Counted from the stretch's first letter, positions 7,008 through 14,842 are shown. The stretch: DNA of 18,324 nucleotides from an uncultured Eubacterium sp. (GCA_905236225.1 CAJOPM010000074.1:1-18324); one strand, 5' to 3'. Program-made: numbers and translations. The notes: a model not told the origin generated them from the sequence alone.

Positions 7008-7885
7008 TATTCTCCCCTCGCCACTTGCATCAGATAATCTCCGTATTGTGTCTTAAGAAGCGGTTTGGCTAAGGATATCAGCTGTTCTTTGTCGATAAAT
7101 CCCTGATTATAAGCAATCTCTTCTATGCACGCAATATATAATCCCTGACGCTTTTGAATGGCGCTTACAAAATCCGATGCGCTAAGAAGCGAATCGCAGT
7201 TACCTGTATCAAGCCATGCAAATCCTCTCGCAAACGTCTCTACATGCAGCTTGCCGCGTCTTAAATACTCGTTATTAACCGAGGTAATCTCGAGCTCACC
7301 TCTTTTTGAAGGCTTAATCGACTTTGCGATAGATACAACCTCATTGTCATAGAAGTAAAGCCCCGGAACTGCATAATTGGACTTAGGGCGCTGCGGTTTT
7401 TCTTCTATGGAAATCACCCGTTTATTTTTATCAAACTCAACTACGCCGTACTGAGTCGGATCCTTAACGTAGTAGCCGAATATCACGGCTCCTGCGTCTT
7501 TTTCCACCACAGATGCGGCAGATGATAAAAGCCCTGAAAATGTAGCTCCATAAAATATATTATCACCAAGCACCAGCGCAACATTCTGATCGCCTATAAA
7601 TTCTTCGCCCACTATAAATGCATCCGCCAATCCTCTCGGCTCATCCTGCACAGCGTAGGAAAATTTCATTCCGATATCATCCCCGCTTCCCAAAAGATTC
7701 TCAAATTCCGCAAGATGATGAGGCGTAGAAATAATAAGAACCTCTCTGATACCTGCCAGCATCAATGTAGAGAGAGGATAATATATCATAGGCTTGTCAT
7801 AAACCGGAACAAGCTGCTTAGATATTGCTCTGGTTATTGGATAGAGCCTGCTGCCCGTACCGCCCGCAAGAATAATACCTTTCAT
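7007..7885 (-). CDS. rfbA: Glucose-1-phosphate thymidylyltransferase (RmlA)
   Basis: A 292-residue nucleotidyltransferase of standard RmlA length. It joins dTTP and glucose-1-phosphate to give dTDP-glucose, the first step toward dTDP-rhamnose and related sugars used in surface polysaccharides. Visible signatures are the nucleotide-binding GGTGSRLYPIT (residues 8-18), SKQLVPVYDKPMIYYPLSTLM with Lys23, VLGDNIFYG with metal-binding-type Asp108, ISIEEKPQRPKSN, RGELEIT and FAWLDTG with Asp226. First gene of the coupled rfbA-rfbC-yesN unit. The ribosome site is odd: AAGGAG lies about 13 nt upstream of the ATG, with only a weak GGA closer. No better in-frame start is apparent, and MKGIILAGG is the family's canonical N-terminus. 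Confidence 0.95.
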   Translation of the reverse strand: MKGIILAGGTGSRLYPITRAISKQLVPVYDKPMIYYPLSTLMLAGIREVLIISTPHHLAEFENLLGSGDDIGMKFSYAVQDEPRGLADAFIVGEEFIGDQNVALVLGDNIFYGATFSGLLSSAASVVEKDAGAVIFGYYVKDPTQYGVVEFDKNKRVISIEEKPQRPKSNYAVPGLYFYDNEVVSIAKSIKPSKRGELEITSVNNEYLRRGKLHVETFARGFAWLDTGNCDSLLSASDFVSAIQKRQGLYIACIEEIAYNQGFIDKEQLISLAKPLLKTQYGDYLMQVARGE

Positions 7886-7921
7886 AATCCGTCTTTCACT
7901 CCTTTTGGCTTTCTTTACGCT

Positions 7922-7930
7922 ATTATACCA
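7922..7930 (-). promoter_or_regulatory. Extended -10 promoter of the rfbA-rfbC-yesN unit
   Basis: On the minus strand, TGGTATAAT is a perfect extended -10 element (consensus TATAAT at 7922-7927). The -35 region at 16-18 bp spacing is weak. TTGACT occurs further upstream and could serve a second, weaker box (TAAGAT, 18 bp spacing). The start would be near 7915, about 30 nt before the rfbA ATG. Confidence 0.65.
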
Positions 7931-8024
7931 TAACTTCTACATCTTAATTGAATATGCCCCGTATAGTCAAACTGCTTATGTAAACAGACTAATTTTTTCT
8001 CATACAGCTGCCGATATATTATTT

Positions 8025-8038
8025 ACATAAGCTTATGT
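8025..8038. promoter_or_regulatory. 14-bp perfect palindrome, possible operator in the divergent rfbA / calcium-loop gene region
   Basis: ACATAAGCTTATGT is a perfect palindrome. Its half-site GCTTATGT recurs at 7974-7981, 57 bp away, nearer the rfbA promoter. Three copies of one 8-mer between divergent genes suggest a dimeric regulator's binding sites; the sequence could alternatively form a small hairpin. The 285 bases from 7886 to 8170 hold only this, the rfbA promoter, the hairpin at 8053-8086 and the repeats at 8105-8156. Confidence 0.35.
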
Positions 8039-8052
8039 TAATAACCATGGAC

Positions 8053-8097
8053 GGGTTTTCGGATAAAGGATTTTACCGAAAAGCCCTCTTTTTATTT
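8053..8097 (+). terminator. Terminator-like hairpin in the leader of the calcium-loop gene (possible attenuator)
   Basis: GGGTTTTCGG (8053-8062) pairs with CCGAAAAGCCC (8076-8086) with one bulged C. The stem extends inward with TAAA/TTTA (8064-8067, 8072-8075) and ends in a GGAT loop. The T-rich TCTTTTTATTT follows at 8087-8097, giving the form of an intrinsic terminator on the plus strand. No plus-strand gene precedes it: the upstream gene, rfbA, runs the other way. It therefore either blocks stray transcription or acts as an attenuator for the gene at 8171. I could not find a strong plus-strand promoter on either side of it. Confidence 0.55.
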
Positions 8098-8109
8098 ACT
8101 CCGGCTGCC

Positions 8110-8131
8110 GCGGCATGGAAGCGGCATGGAA
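8110..8131 (+). repeat. Two perfect tandem copies of an 11-bp unit in a gene leader
   Basis: GCGGCATGGAA occurs at 8110-8120 and again at 8121-8131, with a partial GCGGCA at 8137-8142. The repeat overlaps the 10-bp palindrome TGCCGCGGCA (8106-8115). It lies inside a larger inverted repeat, CTGCCG (8105-8110) with CGGCAG (8151-8156), which ends 4 bases before the GGAGGA ribosome site at 8160-8165. Such placement could hide or expose the ribosome site. It is locally GC-rich compared with its surroundings. Confidence 0.6.
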
Positions 8132-8170
8132 GCTATGCGGCAATATTTACCGGCAGATTGGAGGAAGATT

Positions 8171-9214
8171 ATGTATATTTCAAAAAGTGATGTCACTATG
8201 ACATCATCTAATCGCTATGCCATAAGCGAGAGCAGATCGTATAACAGAAATGTGACTATGAGACCATCTTCTATCATAGGAACATCTAATCTTATGTTCA
8301 AAGATTTAGTAAGTAACTATACCAAAGATGGTTTGCTTGAGTCTGATAGCGACTTATCAAAAAGCAGTGATAAGGCTTCTAATGTGCAAAAGGTACAGGG
8401 AGCAGAGCTTTCAGATTACAATACAAAAAGTCAGTATGCTATACTGTGCTACATCATGCGCATAATTATTTTTAAGAACATGGGGATGTCTACGCAGGCC
8501 GATAATTTACTCGACTATGCCAATAACTACCTTTCAAATTCCGCAAGCTACTATGAAACCGTGCAAAGTTCTTACAGCTATGAGGAGACGCAGAGCACTT
8601 CATTTAACGCTACCGGATATGTTCAAACGAGCGATGGAAAGAGCATAGAGTTTAACTTAAATCTCAATATGTCCAGAAGCTTTAGCATGCAGTATGATAC
8701 CGTGGCTATTTCGCAGCGTTTTCTATCAGATCCTTTGGTACTTAACCTGGATAACTGCCCCGATGTCATATCCGATCAGACATTTTATTTCGACATAGAT
8801 TGCGACGGGCAAAAAGATGAACTTCAAAATATCGCTTACGGAAATGGATTTTTAGCTCTTGATAAAAACGAAAACGGTATTATAGATGATGGCAGCGAGC
8901 TCTTCGGCGCGCAATCAGGCAATGGTTTTATGGATCTTGCCTCATATGACGAGGATAACAACGGGTGGATAGATGAGGCAGATTCTATCTATTCAAAACT
9001 TAAAATCTATGCCCCCGATGCCGATGGCAATATGCAGCTTTACACACTAAAGGACAAAGACATAGGTGCTTTGTGTCTGCAAAATGCTGCTACTGATTTT
9101 ACCGTCAAAGACGCAAACAATATCACTAACGGCATAATAAGATCAAGCGGCGTATACCTGCACGAAAACGGTCAGGTAGGCCTTATGCAGCAAGTAGATC
9201 TTGCGCATGTATAA
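8171..9214 (+). CDS. Protein with C-terminal EF-hand/RTX-adhesin-like Asp-rich calcium loops, no signal peptide
   Basis: A 347-residue protein of unknown function. The N-terminal ~190 residues are Ser/Tyr/Asn-rich, with no signal peptide or membrane segment. The C-terminal part has three loops resembling EF-hand or dockerin calcium sites: DIDCDGQKDE from Asp208, DKNENGIIDDGSELFG from Asp231, and DEDNNGWIDEADSIYSKL from Asp260. The arrangement (loop, GNGFLALD, loop with ELFG, GFMDLASYD, loop, LKIYAPDADG) resembles a C-terminal module known in large RTX-type secreted proteins and stand-alone hypothetical proteins of many bacteria. It ends with GVYLHENGQVGLMQQVDL, also typical of those proteins. 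Calcium binding is likely, but function and location are not known; without a signal it would be cytosolic or exported by another route. ATG 8171 is chosen for its GGAGGA site 5 nt upstream. An upstream in-frame ATG at 8126 lies in the repeat leader and lacks such a site. Confidence 0.8.
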   Translation: MYISKSDVTMTSSNRYAISESRSYNRNVTMRPSSIIGTSNLMFKDLVSNYTKDGLLESDSDLSKSSDKASNVQKVQGAELSDYNTKSQYAILCYIMRIIIFKNMGMSTQADNLLDYANNYLSNSASYYETVQSSYSYEETQSTSFNATGYVQTSDGKSIEFNLNLNMSRSFSMQYDTVAISQRFLSDPLVLNLDNCPDVISDQTFYFDIDCDGQKDELQNIAYGNGFLALDKNENGIIDDGSELFGAQSGNGFMDLASYDEDNNGWIDEADSIYSKLKIYAPDADGNMQLYTLKDKDIGALCLQNAATDFTVKDANNITNGIIRSSGVYLHENGQVGLMQQVDLAHV

Positions 9215-9220
9215 AAGAAA

Positions 9221-9249
9221 GACAGGCGGCACTATCTGCGCCGCCTGTC
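9221..9249. terminator. Bidirectional intrinsic terminator between convergent genes
   Basis: GACAGGCGGC (9221-9230) pairs perfectly with GCCGCCTGTC (9240-9249) around a 9-nt loop. T-rich tracts follow on the plus strand (9252-9261) and on the minus strand (complement of 9212-9220). The stem overlaps the stop codon and last codons (RRR) of the convergent GGDEF-protein gene, so both genes share it. Confidence 0.85.
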
Positions 9250-12200
9250 AATTTCTTTTTTCTGATAAAAAGCTCTTTTATCTTCATATAAGAGAGCATC
9301 ACATTCTTTAATCTGCTCATCTATGCTCATAAAGCCGTTGCTCCATATAGTACCTGATGACATTGAAAAATCTTCTACCTTTGCCATCTGCTTTTCGTAG
9401 TTGTCGTACATCTCGTTAAATGCAGCTTCACTAACTTCCGGCACCGCAACTATAAATTCATCCCCGCCTGTTCTGTAACAGTGTTCTTCCCCAAAATTAT
9501 TTACAAGAATAGAAGCCGCTCTTTCTATAATTGTATCGCCATACTGATGACCTTTCGTATCATTCATAATCTTAAGGCCGTTGATATCAGCACATACTAC
9601 ACCTACAGGGCATCTTTTTCTGGATATGAGGGCTCTGTTTTCTCCAAGAGCATGTCTGTTAAGAAGATTAGTCAGCGCATCATGCCTGCTCATTTTCTCC
9701 ATCTTATTAAGAAGCTGCTGCATAGTGACCTCTGCTGATATAAGATATGCTATATTAGGCAACAGGCTGCGGCATTTGTCTACCTTTTTAACGTCATAGT
9801 CCTGCAGAGCTATAAACCCTATAGTAAGACCGTCGCTATAAAGCATCGAGCACATAAGTCTCTTTGCGCCTAGTCTTTCAAACTCCAGATAGTCTACCGG
9901 ATACTTGTCTTTGTATACCCTGGTATTTAATATCTCAACTATACCATCACTGTCTGTATACGGCTCCCATCTTGAAAACTGCAAATCCGCATCATGCTCC
10001 TCATCTTTGCCAAGAACGGACTCAAGTCCACCTGTGCAGTACTCATATCTCATATTAATAACTCTGCCTTCTGCAAATGAAATAAAAGCTCTTGATGAAC
10101 CTGTAATCTCGCAAAGCCTCTGGGCTGCGATATTCATTTTATAGTTAAAGTCATCATTTTCACGCATTAGCTTGACAAATTCCATAAGCTGCTGGCGATT
10201 TTCGCTTTCGGAATACATCTTGTCCATGCTGTTTTTTTCTTTGTCATATATCTCATAAATGCAGATAAAATCACCTTCACAAGATACAGGAGATGCATAG
10301 CATTTAAGCCAATGATTGACGCGCTTGCTATAGAAAGTCTGCACGACCTGCTCGCCTTGCGTACCTGCCTTTCGTGCAATCTGCTCCCAGGTATATTTGC
10401 CTCCGTAGCTTACAATATCACCATCCGTATCAAAGAGCTTATCAACCTGAATTTTCAGCATATCAAGATATGCTTCATTTGCAAATTTGCACCTGACTAT
10501 AATCTCTCTGTCCGATCCTCTTGTTACCGAATAGACTCCAAACGGATATGGTATGTCTCTTAGCAGGTTAAATCCATCTATTGTGGGAACCCTGTCATAG
10601 AGACTTCTTAAATCTTCCCCGGACAAATTTGAATTATCATCTGCTGATATTTCAAAATATGCATCATCTTTCAGGTATTTTTTCTCAGTCTCCGTATCAT
10701 AAAGGTCTATCTGCAAATAGTAAGCTCTCAAATCATCACTGGATGATAAAAGCGTCAGATTAAGCCGTCTTATGTGTCCCTTAATCTCTACTTTGATACT
10801 GCCGCTATCGCCGTTTTTGTGAAGCTCTTTCATTGTAGCGCCAATCTTACCCATATCTCCGGCTTCATTGCTGTTAATCTTATCTTCTATATAGGCAATA
10901 TCTGAATCTACATTAATATCGAAAAAACTTCTGTATGGGTAGTTGGTGAATACGTGGCGCACCTTCTTGCCATCAAATTCAATTACTGCAGCCGGAAGCT
11001 CAAACTGCATATTGCTCTCTCCTGAAAGCGCATACTTTGCAAATTCCTTAAAAAATGCACCGCTGCCGCTATCAAGGTCGATCTTTTCCATGTATTCTCT
11101 TTCGCAGCGGCTCTCCATAAGGTTATAAGTGCCAATTCCCGATCTTTTGTAGGATTCTTCCAAATTGCTGGCACTGCCGAGCAAATACCCCTGCATCATA
11201 TCGCATCCGATGCGCGTCAAAAAATCGCTTTGCTGCTGCGTACTGACATTCTTGGCAACAACCGAAAGCCCCATCGCCTTGGCAGATGCAACGGTTGCCG
11301 TCATAAAATAGTTGCTCTTGTCCGTAAGTCTGTTCTTAGCTTCCATATCCAGCTTAATTGCTGTAGGTCTTATATCTACGGGAAAGGATACAACATCTTT
11401 ACTTCCATTAAAACAATCTATCCAAATTGGATGCCCTGCTTTTCGAAGAGCATTAATCTGTTTCTTAAAAAATCCTCTGTTTTTGCTGCTGTCAAATCTG
11501 TCTATCTCAATTGCAAGATTTCTCGCCGGAACGTCGTACTGCTTAATAATATCAGCTACAGCAGAATACATATCACATAGCTCAAAATCCATATATGATA
11601 TATTAACAACCATCGGCGCTGCGTAATGCCTGTTAGGGCACGCCCTTTTATATTGTCTGCAAACATCCTCTATAAATGCAAGATCAACCTTATGAATCAG
11701 TCTTTCGTGCTCGAAAATCTCCCTTATGCCCTTGGCGCTTAAGACTCCAAGCACAGGATCTACCCATCTTAAAACTGTCTCGAATCCGCACACCTTGCCT
11801 GTCAGCGTGCGTATTATCGGCTGAAAGAGCGCTGTAATCCTTCCGGTCTTGATTGAATCATCGAGTCCTCTTATCAGATAATTACAGTTCTCAACCTTGC
11901 GCTCTATATCTTTGTCATATCTTCTGATGGTAAGACCTGCTGCCGGATGAGCTATATTATCGGCCGCTATCTTCGCCTTGTCGCAGGCATCCATAACGCC
12001 GTCATTTTCAGGATTGGCCTCATAAATTCCTACCTTAAGCGCAAGATTCCTGTAAGCATCGTTTTGTCTGAGTATATTCTCGAGGCGCTTTATCTTCTCA
12101 TCAAGTTCACTCGCAAACGTAGCCCCTACAAAATGGTCATCATAAGCATAGGCAATCGCAGGTTCTCCAAATACCTTCGCTAATATATCGGCAATGGTAT

Positions 12201-12417
12201 CTAAAAGAATCTTGCCTTTTTCCAAGCCATAAGTGGCTCCAAATCTGCCAAATTGGGAAATGTCAAAGAATAGTATGCATACATGCTCATTATCCCGGGC
12301 TGTTTCCCAGTATAACTGCATGGCATGATTACGAAATTCACGTATCGGCATGATATCAAGAAGCCTGCCGCTCCTATCGTTTGCTATAATTTTTTCGAAA
12401 CTTGATGTGCCAGCCAT
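9232..12417 (-). CDS. Diguanylate cyclase: degenerate GGDEF - degenerate EAL - sensory region with GAF - intact GGDEF
   Basis: A 1061-residue cytoplasmic signalling protein, no membrane segments seen. Residues ~15-170 resemble GGDEF, but the signature reads DDHF (93-96). Residues ~180-420 are EAL-like: Glu213 (GFETVLRW), Asn272, Glu304, Asp334, Lys355 and Gln409 (MMQGYLLG) are kept, but the DDFG Asp pair is DC (334-335) and the usual AEGVE Glu is Lys389, so hydrolysis is unlikely. A middle PAS-like stretch and a GAF-like region (about 735-885) follow. The last ~170 residues are a full GGDEF domain with HDALTNLLNR, VCADINGLKIMND and TGGDEF (984-988), expected to make c-di-GMP from GTP. The RxxD inhibitory site before GGDEF is absent (GEEHC there). 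ATG 12417 is chosen for GGAGGG at 12423-12428; the frame extends to a GTG at 12450 without such support. Transcribed alone. Confidence 0.9.
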   Translation of the reverse strand: MAGTSSFEKIIANDRSGRLLDIMPIREFRNHAMQLYWETARDNEHVCILFFDISQFGRFGATYGLEKGKILLDTIADILAKVFGEPAIAYAYDDHFVGATFASELDEKIKRLENILRQNDAYRNLALKVGIYEANPENDGVMDACDKAKIAADNIAHPAAGLTIRRYDKDIERKVENCNYLIRGLDDSIKTGRITALFQPIIRTLTGKVCGFETVLRWVDPVLGVLSAKGIREIFEHERLIHKVDLAFIEDVCRQYKRACPNRHYAAPMVVNISYMDFELCDMYSAVADIIKQYDVPARNLAIEIDRFDSSKNRGFFKKQINALRKAGHPIWIDCFNGSKDVVSFPVDIRPTAIKLDMEAKNRLTDKSNYFMTATVASAKAMGLSVVAKNVSTQQQSDFLTRIGCDMMQGYLLGSASNLEESYKRSGIGTYNLMESRCEREYMEKIDLDSGSGAFFKEFAKYALSGESNMQFELPAAVIEFDGKKVRHVFTNYPYRSFFDINVDSDIAYIEDKINSNEAGDMGKIGATMKELHKNGDSGSIKVEIKGHIRRLNLTLLSSSDDLRAYYLQIDLYDTETEKKYLKDDAYFEISADDNSNLSGEDLRSLYDRVPTIDGFNLLRDIPYPFGVYSVTRGSDREIIVRCKFANEAYLDMLKIQVDKLFDTDGDIVSYGGKYTWEQIARKAGTQGEQVVQTFYSKRVNHWLKCYASPVSCEGDFICIYEIYDKEKNSMDKMYSESENRQQLMEFVKLMRENDDFNYKMNIAAQRLCEITGSSRAFISFAEGRVINMRYEYCTGGLESVLGKDEEHDADLQFSRWEPYTDSDGIVEILNTRVYKDKYPVDYLEFERLGAKRLMCSMLYSDGLTIGFIALQDYDVKKVDKCRSLLPNIAYLISAEVTMQQLLNKMEKMSRHDALTNLLNRHALGENRALISRKRCPVGVVCADINGLKIMNDTKGHQYGDTIIERAASILVNNFGEEHCYRTGGDEFIVAVPEVSEAAFNEMYDNYEKQMAKVEDFSMSSGTIWSNGFMSIDEQIKECDALLYEDKRAFYQKKEIDRRRR

Positions 12418-12466
12418 AAAAGCCCTCCATCTGCACTTATGCAAATCCACCGTGCCTATTGATATT

Positions 12467-12475
12467 ATTTTACCA
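12467..12475 (-). promoter_or_regulatory. Extended -10 box of the GGDEF-protein gene
   Basis: Minus-strand TGGTAAAAT matches the extended -10 consensus with one mismatch. The -35 region is poor. Start near 12460 would give a leader of about 43 nt to the ATG at 12417. Confidence 0.5.
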
Positions 12476-12529
12476 TATCGCTCTGTTTTTAGTTACTAAT
12501 TTTTTCGTATCGGAAAATGGGTACATATA

Positions 12530-12538
12530 TGATATACT
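12530..12538 (+). promoter_or_regulatory. Possible extended -10 box of the degV-phoH unit
   Basis: TGATATACT resembles an extended -10 (TATACT at 12533-12538) without a clear -35. Start near 12545 would leave a leader of about 29 nt before the ATG at 12574. It is the only reasonable candidate in this AT-rich gap between divergent genes. Confidence 0.35.
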
Positions 12539-12573
12539 TAACTTAACTATAAAAATCACACGGGGGATTATAT

Positions 12574-13452
12574 ATGCGCAAAATCATTATTACGACAGAG
12601 AGCGGCTCGGATGTTCCCGAAGAGCTCGCTGAGGCACTCGACATACGGGTTATTCCCATGCATGTTATTATCGGTGATACCGACTATGCTGATGGCAGCA
12701 TTCCTGTCGATAAGGTATTTGAGTACTTTGAGACTACGAAGAAGGTTCCATCTACTTCTGCCGTTAATATCGATGAATACGTAAACTATTTTAAGCAATT
12801 GCAGTCTGATTACCCTAACTGCTATATTTATAATTTTGCTTATTCGTCTTTGGCTTCTTCCACATACCAAAATGCCATCGCCTCAATTAAAGAATTGACA
12901 GATGTCGACGTGATAGATACCAGGCAGGTATCAGGCGGCTGTACGGCTCATATTGTTTCTTGCATAGAGCTTATTCGCAAAATGTGCGGCAATGACGAGC
13001 TGCTTGTTCCTGATGACTTTGATTTTACAGGGTTGTTTAATCAAATGCAGTCTTTAGCAGGCAAAGCGGTATGTCACTTTATTCCCAATACTCTCGAATA
13101 TTTAAAGGCGGGAGGCAGAGTGTCAAATGCGGCATATTTGGGCGCAACAGTGCTTAATTTAAAGCCTCTTATCGAAATGATAGACGGCAAACTGGTTGCC
13201 ACAAAAAAATACAGGGGCAGCATTATAAGATGGGTCGATAAATTTTTCGAAGACTTTACAAATAAATACGAGTTAAACAAAGATTGCCTCTATCTGATGT
13301 ACGGTAAAGGCCTTCCTAATGAAGTTCTTAATAAAATGGCAGAGCTATCAGACAAGCTGGGTTTTAAGAAGCATGTTTATGTCATGACCGGCTGCGTTAT
13401 TTCTTGTCATGGGGGCAAGGGAGCTATAGGTCTTGCAGGTATGCTCAAATAA
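12574..13452 (+). CDS. DegV family fatty-acid-binding protein (FakB-like)
   Basis: A 292-residue cytosolic protein of standard DegV length. DegV/FakB proteins bind a fatty acid and, in Gram-positive bacteria, present it to the kinase FakA for phosphorylation and entry into phospholipid synthesis. Visible landmarks are the N-terminal strand IIITTESGSDVP, the PSTSAVN motif (Thr61-Ser62, acyl-carboxylate site in the family), YLKAGGRVSNAAYLG, LKPLIEMIDGKL and the C-terminal SCHGGKGAIGL with His279. A GGGGGA ribosome site lies 6 nt before the ATG. It is followed after 26 bp by the PIN-PhoH gene on the same strand, with no terminator between. Bacteria often carry several DegV paralogues with different lipid preferences, which sequence alone does not reveal. 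Confidence 0.92.
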   Translation: MRKIIITTESGSDVPEELAEALDIRVIPMHVIIGDTDYADGSIPVDKVFEYFETTKKVPSTSAVNIDEYVNYFKQLQSDYPNCYIYNFAYSSLASSTYQNAIASIKELTDVDVIDTRQVSGGCTAHIVSCIELIRKMCGNDELLVPDDFDFTGLFNQMQSLAGKAVCHFIPNTLEYLKAGGRVSNAAYLGATVLNLKPLIEMIDGKLVATKKYRGSIIRWVDKFFEDFTNKYELNKDCLYLMYGKGLPNEVLNKMAELSDKLGFKKHVYVMTGCVISCHGGKGAIGLAGMLK

Positions 13453-13478
13453 CCCTGCGTATCTAAGGAGGAGTTACT

Positions 13479-14822
13479 ATGGTAAAGCGTTTTATATTAG
13501 ATACCAACATTCTAATCGACAGTCCGCTGGCTATTAATGGTTTCGAAGACAACGAAGTAATTATTACCGCCACGACCTTAGAGGAGCTCGATCACCTTAA
13601 AGGCAGCTCAAGCGAAGCTGCCGCAGGCGCAAGAGAAGCTATCCGACAGATTAATGCGCTTCGCGAACTTGAAGGTGATTACGAAAACGGCTACAAGCTC
13701 AAAAACGGGGGGCTTTTTAAGATAGAGCTTGACAGCATTTCCGATAAAGTTCTTCCTCAAGGCTGGAGCTTATCTACGGCAGATAACAGAATATTATCTA
13801 CCGCAGTTACATTATCACAAAATAAGCAGGCTCCTCCGGTTGTCTTGGTTACAAACGATACATCTATGAGCATTAAAGCCAGTGCGATCGGCATCAAAGC
13901 TCAGGGCTATAAGAACCAGGAAGTATCTGAAGATTACCTTTTCCAGGGAGTACGCGAGCTTACGGCTGATGAATCGTTTATTCAGGATTTATATAAGGCC
14001 GGCTGCATACCCACCTCATCTCTTACAGGCGATTATGAATTTCTTGAAAATGAATTTGTCACCTTTAAATGCGGTCAGTCATCTGTACTTACCCGTGTAA
14101 AAGAGGGCGAATTCTATGTAATAAACACAGACAGCGACAATGTTCTCGGTATCAAGGGGCGCAACGTTGCGCAGAAATACTCTCTTCATGCATTGCTTGA
14201 TGATGATATTCCTCTTGTTATCCTAAACGGTCCGGCCGGTACGGGTAAGACGCTGCTTGCCATGGCTGCTGCCCTTGACCAGGTCTACGACGGCAAATAC
14301 GAAAAAATTATGATTGCCCGCTCCGCAGCTACGGCTCAGGGCGAGGACCTTGGATTTCTTCCCGGAGATATAGAGGACAAGGTCGGGCCCCTGCTTGCTC
14401 CGTTTATCGATTCTATCGAATGCATTTTAAAATCAAAATGCAAGGATGAAGATCCGCGCCAGATAAAAATGCAGATTGAAGATTTGTTTGAATCCGGAAC
14501 TATAGAAGTGAGCGCACTTGCTTATCTTAGAGGGCGAAGTTTAGCTAATACATTTTATATATTAGACGAAGCTCAAAACATTACACCCGGGCAGGCGCTT
14601 GAGGTTGTAACAAGAATCGGTCAGGGCTCTAAGCTTGTACTTTTAGGTGATCCCGCCCAGATTGACCGCTCCACTCTTAATGAGCGCACCAACGGTCTGG
14701 TATTTGCACAGGAGCGTATGAAAGCATCATCTCTTAGTGCGGTTGTTACGTTTAATGCCTCACAATCCGTACGTTCTCCTCTTGCTATGGAAGGCGCAAG
14801 GCTGCTTAAAGGAAAATTCTAA
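13479..14822 (+). CDS. PIN domain-PhoH family ATPase (PhoH2/YlaK type)
   Basis: A 447-residue two-domain protein of usual PIN-PhoH length. The N-terminal PIN domain (about 1-140) starts FILDTNILID with Asp8. It also carries Glu35-Glu36 (TTLEELDHLK), Asp102 (TADNRIL) and Asp127 (VTNDTSM), the acidic set expected of a PIN ribonuclease. The C-terminal PhoH ATPase domain has Walker A GPAGTGKT (251-258), ARSAATAQGEDLGFLPG, Walker B FYILDEAQN (Asp363-Glu364) and LLGDPAQIDR. Related PhoH2 proteins couple ATP-dependent RNA unwinding to cleavage; the physiological target is unclear. A very strong AAGGAGGAG ribosome site precedes the ATG. It is second in a unit with degV and ends at a hairpin terminator. 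No antitoxin-like small gene lies beside it, unlike some actinobacterial PhoAT pairs. Confidence 0.93.
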   Translation: MVKRFILDTNILIDSPLAINGFEDNEVIITATTLEELDHLKGSSSEAAAGAREAIRQINALRELEGDYENGYKLKNGGLFKIELDSISDKVLPQGWSLSTADNRILSTAVTLSQNKQAPPVVLVTNDTSMSIKASAIGIKAQGYKNQEVSEDYLFQGVRELTADESFIQDLYKAGCIPTSSLTGDYEFLENEFVTFKCGQSSVLTRVKEGEFYVINTDSDNVLGIKGRNVAQKYSLHALLDDDIPLVILNGPAGTGKTLLAMAAALDQVYDGKYEKIMIARSAATAQGEDLGFLPGDIEDKVGPLLAPFIDSIECILKSKCKDEDPRQIKMQIEDLFESGTIEVSALAYLRGRSLANTFYILDEAQNITPGQALEVVTRIGQGSKLVLLGDPAQIDRSTLNERTNGLVFAQERMKASSLSAVVTFNASQSVRSPLAMEGARLLKGKF

Positions 14823-14842
14823 TTCAATATGACAAACTAAGA

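Noticed and set aside
8110..8131. CRISPR-like repeat
   Set aside because: Only two short tandem units with no spacers and no cas genes.
8126..8170. Earlier ATG for the calcium-loop protein
   Set aside because: Falls in the tandem-repeat leader and lacks a ribosome site, while ATG 8171 has GGAGGA at ideal spacing.
11230..11626. Plus-strand frames of 104-116 codons opposite the EAL region
   Set aside because: Antisense to conserved EAL-domain coding sequence; no start signal or family features.
12418..12450. GTG start for the GGDEF protein
   Set aside because: ATG 12417 has GGAGGG 5 nt upstream; the extra 11 residues show no domain content.
12568..12870. Minus-strand 100-codon frame opposite degV
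   Set aside because: Shadow of degV, whose family motifs and ribosome site are clear.
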